Translations under genes and position numbers: made by a program
Shown here: positions 59,034-64,000 of the stretch, one piece after another
Layout of the letters: the number at the start of each line of letters is the position of its first letter
How positions within the stretch are numbered: position 1 is the stretch's first letter
The notes under the pieces: generated by a model
Seen by the model: the letters and a program-made list of their open reading frames with translations, nothing else
The model's database searches: none
Told to the model about the DNA's origin: nothing
Assembly (NCBI RefSeq): GCF_035222275.1
Contig: NC_085882.1
Span: forward strand, 1,805,501 to 1,869,500
Length of the DNA: 64,000 nt
DNA from: Podospora bellae-mahoneyi
Lineage: Eukaryota; Ascomycota; Sordariomycetes; Sordariales; Podosporaceae
Direction of reading: 5' to 3'

Positions 59034-59966
59034 TTATAAGACACTCTCTTTCCCCCTCTTCTTCTCTCCCCCTACAGAAAGCGTATTCACCGCCCACTGG
59101 TAACTCCCCAAGAATATCGCGCCCCCTATGCTGATCCACATCACCCTCGGGCCTATCCCTGCAAAGAAGGGACGTATCCCGTTTTCTCTCAGGATATCGG
59201 TCATGACTTTGAACATGCTTTGTTTTTCAGTCGAGAGCATGACTCTCGTCTTGAGGACATCAAGCGGTGTTGTCACCGCGGCGGCGAACCCGCCAGCCAC
59301 CGAACCGTAGAGCGCCGACTCTGGGGCGGAAACTTCAGTAGATGTAGAGGTAGAGGAACTATCACCAAAGAGTCCCCTCCCGGTGCGTTGTTTCCTCGCG
59401 CGGCCCCACGACTTGAGACCTTCCCATAGCGGGAATTGGAGCACGGTAAAAGGGACCTCGCGGATGATTGTTATTGTCCAGCCTCTGTAGAGCTCCTTCC
59501 ACACACCGGGAAGACCGATGGTGCTGTATTGTGCAATGATGTGCCGGAAGGCTTGGGCGGAAGACCCGTTGTGGTGGCCGGCCTGGGCGCGTTGTTTTAC
59601 TACTTCGGTGGGGACGCGGACGGCGCAGGCGGCGATTTCGCCGAGGGAGGCGGAGAGCATGTGGTGGTAGGCTGGGGTGGTTGTTTGGTTTGGAGAGGTG
59701 GGCAAGGGGGGGAAGTTGTGGGAGAGGAAGGATTTGGTGTGCTCGTAGGTGGAGAAAAAGAAGGCTGCTCCGGGGGCGGAGCCGACGAGGCAGGAGCCGA
59801 TGCCGCGGTAGATGCCGCGGAAGCCGCCTGAGGAAAAGAAGCCGGTGGGGGATTGGAGGCGGGTTTTGAGGGTGTCGAGGGGGAAGAGGAGGAGGTCGAC
59901 TGTTGTGCCGGCTAGGGCGCCCGAGAGGAGGGCGGTGTTGAAGGGGGGTGGGGGGGGTTCTGACAT
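59034..59966 (-). CDS. PET8: Mitochondrial S-adenosylmethionine carrier
   Basis: Intronless, 310 residues. Three carrier repeats with PxDxxKxR-type motifs are intact: FPLDTLKTRLQ, VPTEVVKQRAQAG and TPLDVLKTRVM. Start MSEPPPPPFNTALLSGALAG TTVDLL, the segment GGFRGIYRGIGSCLVGSAPG AAFFFSTYE, and the end GPRVMWISIGGAIFLGSYQW match the SAM carrier (Pet8/SAMC). The protein imports S-adenosylmethionine into the matrix in exchange for S-adenosylhomocysteine, for methylation and biotin/lipoate synthesis. Divergent from the TilS-like gene. Confidence 0.9.
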   Translation of the reverse strand: MSEPPPPPFNTALLSGALAGTTVDLLLFPLDTLKTRLQSPTGFFSSGGFRGIYRGIGSCLVGSAPGAAFFFSTYEHTKSFLSHNFPPLPTSPNQTTTPAYHHMLSASLGEIAACAVRVPTEVVKQRAQAGHHNGSSAQAFRHIIAQYSTIGLPGVWKELYRGWTITIIREVPFTVLQFPLWEGLKSWGRARKQRTGRGLFGDSSSTSTSTEVSAPESALYGSVAGGFAAAVTTPLDVLKTRVMLSTEKQSMFKVMTDILRENGIRPFFAGIGPRVMWISIGGAIFLGSYQWAVNTLSVGGEKKRGKESVL

Positions 59967-60291
59967 TGTGTCGGTTGGGACAGAGCGGCCGGTTGAGAGG
60001 TCCGGAGTGGTGAGGATGTGGCCAGGCGCAGAGCTGGTTGTCGCCGGCGTCGCTGTCGCAATCGCAAAGGGTTGAGATGAAAATTCCCGAGCTCCGGTCC
60101 GGGCCCGGCAGGCAAATGCGTCATGCTGGTGGGCCCGATGCGGGCTTGGCGTGCCAAGAGGTAGGGGTTGAGGCGATCACTTGTGAATACAGAAGCTCGG
60201 ACCCCTCACGACTTTGATGGTGATTTATTTGTTCTCTCTTTTTATTTGTGACAGAGATTTATTACTCGGTATCTGGCTCACCTGCGATGGA
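59967..60291. other. Divergent promoter of PET8 and the TilS-like gene
   Basis: 325 bp between the two starts; no motif recognised. Confidence 0.5.
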
Positions 60292-62613
60292 ATGGGAACG
60301 CTACCGCCTGTTGTGCACAGCACAGCGAGGGCCATCGCACCCCGCGAGTTCCTAGACGCCCTCCACGCAACATGCAACCCCAGGTTCCCCTACGACCGTG
60401 GGCGCTCCCACAAGCCCATCGCCCTCGCCATCAGCGGCGGTGTCGACTCCATGGCCCTGGCCTACCTCTCTACCAAGATCAGGACGACCGATCATTGGTT
60501 CAAGGTGGCTGACCACCCCGTCAGCAACCCTGTCGCTTTTGTTGTCAACCATGATCTGCGGAAGGGCATGGTTGAGGAAGTCGACCAGGTTATCAAGGCC
60601 CTGAGAGGGCTCAAGATCTTTGCCTATGTTGCCAAAATCGACTGGGCCCAGGTATTGGGCAAGGGTGTGGAACCCAACACGGTGCCCAACATTGAGACTC
60701 TTGCACGTCAGCAGCGCTATCGGAAATTGGGCACCTTTGCCAGGAACTGTAAGACCATGTCTTTGCTCACGGCCCATCACGAAGATGACCAGTATGAGAC
60801 CATTCTCATGAGGCTGCTTTCCGGCCATGGATATCGCGGCTTGAGAGGGATGCGCCCGGCAACAGACATCCCCGAGTGTTACGATATGCATGGCATCTAC
60901 CAGAGCGGCTTTATCGATGACCAGAGGAGTAAGCACCCTGTGTGGAATATTTACCCAAACAGGGCCGAAAGGACCAAGATATTGCGAGCCTTACGTGATG
61001 ATTTCCACTTCGACTTGGCCACGTTTGCTGAGAAGGCGGAACCCATGATGTGGAGGACAGATCTCAAGGACGCTTTTTCTGCCGACCAGGACTATGACGA
61101 GTGGATCGCCAGGAGCAACAAGCCTGCCCCTCCGCTGCCGACGATGGACTTTGAGGATGGGGGAGTCATGGTATATCGGCCGCTGCTACACTTTTCCAAG
61201 GATCGCTTGATTGCCACCTGCTTGGAGAATAACGTTCCGTGGTTTGAGGATCACACCAACAAGGACCCAACGCTGACCATGAGGAATGCCGTGAGGCAGA
61301 TGTGGAAGAATCACCGCTTGCCAGAGGCGCTTCAGAAGCCGGCGATATTGCGATTGGCAGAACGGTGCAGGAAGAGAGTGGCTTTTGAGGAAGCTGAAGC
61401 AGATCGCCTGCTGCAGAGTGCTCTGGTCCCTCATTTTGAGCCCAGTACTGGCACGTTGGTGGTACAACTGCCGAAATTCCGACTCCCACGAGTGTCAAGA
61501 TTATCGTCAAAGTCACCCGAGGGTCGCCGGAAGCGGCTTGATCACTATCGCTACATCGCCGCTCTCCTGCTTCGAAAGCTGATTTCCATGGTCACACCAG
61601 AAAGAGAGCTCAACCAAGCTGGCCAGCTCGATCATCTCGCATCTATGCTGTTCCCCTCCCTGGCACAAGATGGCTTCGAGCCACCACCTCCCAAGCCGTA
61701 CGTTATCTGCGGCGTACATTTTGTACCCATGATGGGCCCCAACAGTCAACCCTTCCGCTGGCTCCTGACCCGCGCGCCCTACGCTTCGAATGTCCCACGG
61801 CCTCGTACCGGTTTTTGGGCGCCCAGCATCAGAGGAAGATGGGGCAAAAAACCGCACCAGTGGAAGACAACCGGATGGTCAGGCTTCAAGCTGTATGACG
61901 GCCGGTACTGGATCCGACTGCTCAGCAGGCTGCCAGGTAATCTTCATGTCATGCCATTTGAGGCGGAGCATCAGAAGCCGTTCAAAGAAGCGCTTGATGA
62001 GCAAAGCAAGAATGACCTCGCGGCTATGCTCAAGCGGTATGCGCCTGGCAAGATACGGTACACTCTCCCTGGAATATACTCCAGGATTGATGTTACGGGA
62101 GTAATACAACGCGATGAATACTGGCCGGATATTGAGGAACTGGACAAGTATGGGGCCTTCCGTAAGCGTAACGCTGATGGCCAGTGGGAAATCCGAGAGG
62201 AGGCTGTAGAGAACGAAGAGAGCAAGGATGCTGAAAAGAAAAGCTCGGACACGGTGGAACAGGAGCTGCTACACTCGTCAGCCAGTAAACGAGCCAGGCT
62301 GTTGCAGGCCAAGGCCTGGGAGGATGACATTACGGAAAGAAGGACAGATAATCCGCCCCAGCTGTTGGCGCTACCAACGCTGGGAATTCATATACCGGGC
62401 TTGGAAGACTGGCTGAGGTGGGAGATTCGGTACAGGAAGCTTGATCCAGATATGCTGCTCACGGTGAAGCGGAGGAAGTTCATGCCAAAACGGAGGAAAG
62501 TCAGGAGTCAGATTCGAATGTCGTATCGGCATATGTTGCTGTCGGGGTTGATCAAGCCGAGGTACAGTAGACCAGTACGGCGCCGAGAGGTGCTGAAGTC
62601 AAAGTCGAAATAG
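60292..62613 (+). CDS. tilS: tRNA(Ile)-lysidine synthase-like PP-loop protein, probably mitochondrial
   Basis: Intronless; 773 residues from the ATG at 60292 (MGTLPPVVHSTARAIAPREF), 799 from 60214. The PP-loop ATPase motif AISGGVDSMALAYLS (about residue 46) and the TilS motif LTAHHEDDQYETILMRLLSG HGYRGLRGM are intact. In bacteria TilS converts the C34 wobble base of tRNA(Ile)(CAU) to lysidine so that it reads AUA. A nuclear fungal copy would be expected to modify mitochondrial tRNA. The long C-terminal region (about 400 residues) is rich in basic residues and ends KPRYSRPVRRREVLKSKSK. I chose 60292 because the extra 26 residues upstream are hydrophobic and unlike the rest. Confidence 0.88.
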   Translation: MGTLPPVVHSTARAIAPREFLDALHATCNPRFPYDRGRSHKPIALAISGGVDSMALAYLSTKIRTTDHWFKVADHPVSNPVAFVVNHDLRKGMVEEVDQVIKALRGLKIFAYVAKIDWAQVLGKGVEPNTVPNIETLARQQRYRKLGTFARNCKTMSLLTAHHEDDQYETILMRLLSGHGYRGLRGMRPATDIPECYDMHGIYQSGFIDDQRSKHPVWNIYPNRAERTKILRALRDDFHFDLATFAEKAEPMMWRTDLKDAFSADQDYDEWIARSNKPAPPLPTMDFEDGGVMVYRPLLHFSKDRLIATCLENNVPWFEDHTNKDPTLTMRNAVRQMWKNHRLPEALQKPAILRLAERCRKRVAFEEAEADRLLQSALVPHFEPSTGTLVVQLPKFRLPRVSRLSSKSPEGRRKRLDHYRYIAALLLRKLISMVTPERELNQAGQLDHLASMLFPSLAQDGFEPPPPKPYVICGVHFVPMMGPNSQPFRWLLTRAPYASNVPRPRTGFWAPSIRGRWGKKPHQWKTTGWSGFKLYDGRYWIRLLSRLPGNLHVMPFEAEHQKPFKEALDEQSKNDLAAMLKRYAPGKIRYTLPGIYSRIDVTGVIQRDEYWPDIEELDKYGAFRKRNADGQWEIREEAVENEESKDAEKKSSDTVEQELLHSSASKRARLLQAKAWEDDITERRTDNPPQLLALPTLGIHIPGLEDWLRWEIRYRKLDPDMLLTVKRRKFMPKRRKVRSQIRMSYRHMLLSGLIKPRYSRPVRRREVLKSKSK

Positions 62614-62923
62614 AAGTAGTGACAAGTTCAGCCAGTCGGCAGCCTTGCCGCCCCACGTGTTAGTGTCCGGTGCGGTTATGCACGGTGATCGTTGATCAAC
62701 GGTGCCCCTCCCTGCCATCCAACTTCGTCGTCAGCGTCACTGTCAACTTTGCAGATGCAACACTTTGATGGATGTGACCCAGCATCAACCGGGCCGACGG
62801 CGCCATGTTTTCTATGGTTTCTGGGGTTTCTCAACACTATTTCTGGTTCTTGGACTGTCTACGGTTCTCATCATTGGGCTGCTAGTTCAACTGCTCAACC
62901 AAGATCTGATAAGCACAACCGGT
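62614..62923. other. Spacer before the phosphatase gene
   Basis: 310 bp. From 62768 it is open in frame with the phosphatase and would add an N-terminal membrane segment if that ATG is used. Confidence 0.5.
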
Positions 62924-64000
62924 ATGATGCACAACACGCTGTCCAGCGTGGCCAGTCTCACAGCTATATTACTTGCCAGCCTGGGCCTTTCTCATGCCTC
63001 AAACGCACCAGAGTCGCTCGAAAGTGAAGACTTTAAGACCGACCTGTCTTGGTATCCCCCAAAACCATCTTCGATAACCAACCTCACCACCGTCTTCAAC
63101 AGCACCGGCGTCTGGGGATTCATCTTCAACACCTCCCACACCTCAGACTCCCAGTATGGCACCTACAACTGGTGCAACATGCCTCATATCCGGGCAAAGG
63201 AATATCCCAGGCCACCCTCAGAATATGAACTCCTCTACGTCGAAATAGTCAGTGACTCTCCCCCTCTTTTTGCCTGTCACCTCAGTTCTAACAGCCCCCA
63301 GATCCACCGCCACCACCTCCGCACCCCCTACTCATCCAATTCCTTCCCTGTTGAACCTCACCCCTGGAACTGCAATAACATCGCCATCTACTCTTACTCC
63401 TCCCCTCTCACCCCTGGATCACCCCCCTCCATCCCAGGATACCACTCCCCTTTCACCTCCCCCCTCAACCCCTTCCACCCATCTCCCCTCGGTCTCCAAG
63501 GCACCTGCAACTTTCCCCAAATCACCACCCAAGGCCTCTCCGACTCTTACCAGCATGGCCTCGACCTGCTATCAGTCTACTCCCCCCTCATCTCCCCAAC
63601 CTCAGCCGAGTTCCGCATAACCAACAACCCCATCACCTCCCAAGTCGCCGGCGCACTGATATCCGCCCTCCTACCACCCAAAACCACCACCACCACCCCC
63701 CTCCTCATCCAAAACAAAGAAATCGACTCCCTCGAGCCCAAATACCCCTGCCCCCTCTCCCACCACCTCTTTTCCCAAATCCAATCCACTCCCCAATGGA
63801 AATCCCACCTGCAGCTATCAAAAGAGATCCTCACCCAACTAGACATCATAAGCGGCGTCCCCCCCTCTGATACCAGTTTCCACATCAGTTTCGACCACTA
63901 CTTTGACAACCTCTCCTCCAAACAATGCCACTCTCGTCCCCTCCCTTGCTCAGTCCACTCCCCCCACAACCACAAATGCATCCCCCAACACCTAGCCGAC
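62924..64000 (+). CDS. Secreted histidine phosphatase superfamily protein, 3' truncated by window edge
   Basis: Two exons seen (62924-63247, 63302 to the window end), about 340 residues so far. From ATG 62924 a classic signal peptide appears (MMHNTLSSVASLTAILLASL GLSHA|SN). The phosphate-pocket motif is completed by splicing: YVEI|IHRHHLRTPYSS, i.e. RHHxRTP in place of the RHGxRxP of acid phosphatases/phytases. Later segments GTYNWCNMPHIRAKEY, QGLSDSYQHGLDLLSVY and RITNNPITSQVAGALISAL support the family. The His-Asp proton donor lies beyond the window. An upstream in-frame ATG (62768) would add a further hydrophobic segment. The intron donor is GTCAGT. Codon use is strongly C-ending. Confidence 0.82.
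   Translation, partial: MMHNTLSSVASLTAILLASLGLSHASNAPESLESEDFKTDLSWYPPKPSSITNLTTVFNSTGVWGFIFNTSHTSDSQYGTYNWCNMPHIRAKEYPRPPSEYELLYVEIVSDSPPLFACHLSSNSPQIHRHHLRTPYSSNSFPVEPHPWNCNNIAIYSYSSPLTPGSPPSIPGYHSPFTSPLNPFHPSPLGLQGTCNFPQITTQGLSDSYQHGLDLLSVYSPLISPTSAEFRITNNPITSQVAGALISALLPPKTTTTTPLLIQNKEIDSLEPKYPCPLSHHLFSQIQSTPQWKSHLQLSKEILTQLDIISGVPPSDTSFHISFDHYFDNLSSKQCHSRPLPCSVHSPHNHKCIPQHLAD

Overview
The window looks like nuclear DNA of a filamentous ascomycete (Pezizomycotina), most likely Sordariomycetes/Sordariales. The evidence is many 50-120 nt introns with GTRNGT donors, CTAAC/CTGAC branch sites and YAG acceptors, the family content (Hook, JmjC/CDCA7-type zinc finger, fungal TilS, Ca-binding carrier), GC-rich genes, and an AT-rich inverted-repeat transposon relic of the kind left by repeat-induced point mutation (RIP). 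The species cannot be named from the sequence. Exon boundaries were read by eye from splice signals and reading-frame continuity.

Layout. 0-9 kb: 3' part of HEM13 (haem), a SWIM zinc-finger protein, RPN8 (proteasome lid, minus strand), a small secreted I9-type proteinase inhibitor, and a six-exon Hook dynein adaptor. 9.6-13.4 kb: four loci in a row on the minus strand with short RING-H2 fingers, one intact and three damaged or uncertain. 14.2-19.7 kb: a BTB protein and a serine-rich conserved protein, separated by about 3.4 kb with no convincing gene. 21.9-23.2 kb: a TA-flanked inverted-repeat element with AT-rich interior. 26.5-36.5 kb: a small mitochondrial protein, a 1474-aa JmjC + zf-4CXXC_R1 + AT-hook chromatin protein, COQ2, RPS23 and a coiled-coil protein. 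37.8-46.5 kb: ADK1, a divergent pair of RING-H2 loci, cyclin C (SSN8) and an EF-hand mitochondrial carrier. 47.4-50 kb: a single-pass membrane protein. 53.2-54.7 kb: a proline-rich, many-exon locus of unresolved frame. 55.3-64 kb: a WDR48/UAF1-type WD40 protein, the SAM carrier PET8, a mitochondrial tRNA(Ile)-lysidine synthase, and the 5' part of a secreted histidine phosphatase cut by the window end.

Most genes are unrelated housekeeping genes in no operon. Several act in mitochondria (COQ2, PET8, TilS-like, SAL1-like carrier, the 113-aa protein). The accessory part is the RING-H2 family: six loci in two clusters sharing one intron position, with intact and decayed members side by side. Other points of note are a coding-looking retained intron that would swap the cargo-binding tail of the Hook adaptor, and an upstream ORF overlapping the carrier start codon by ATGA.
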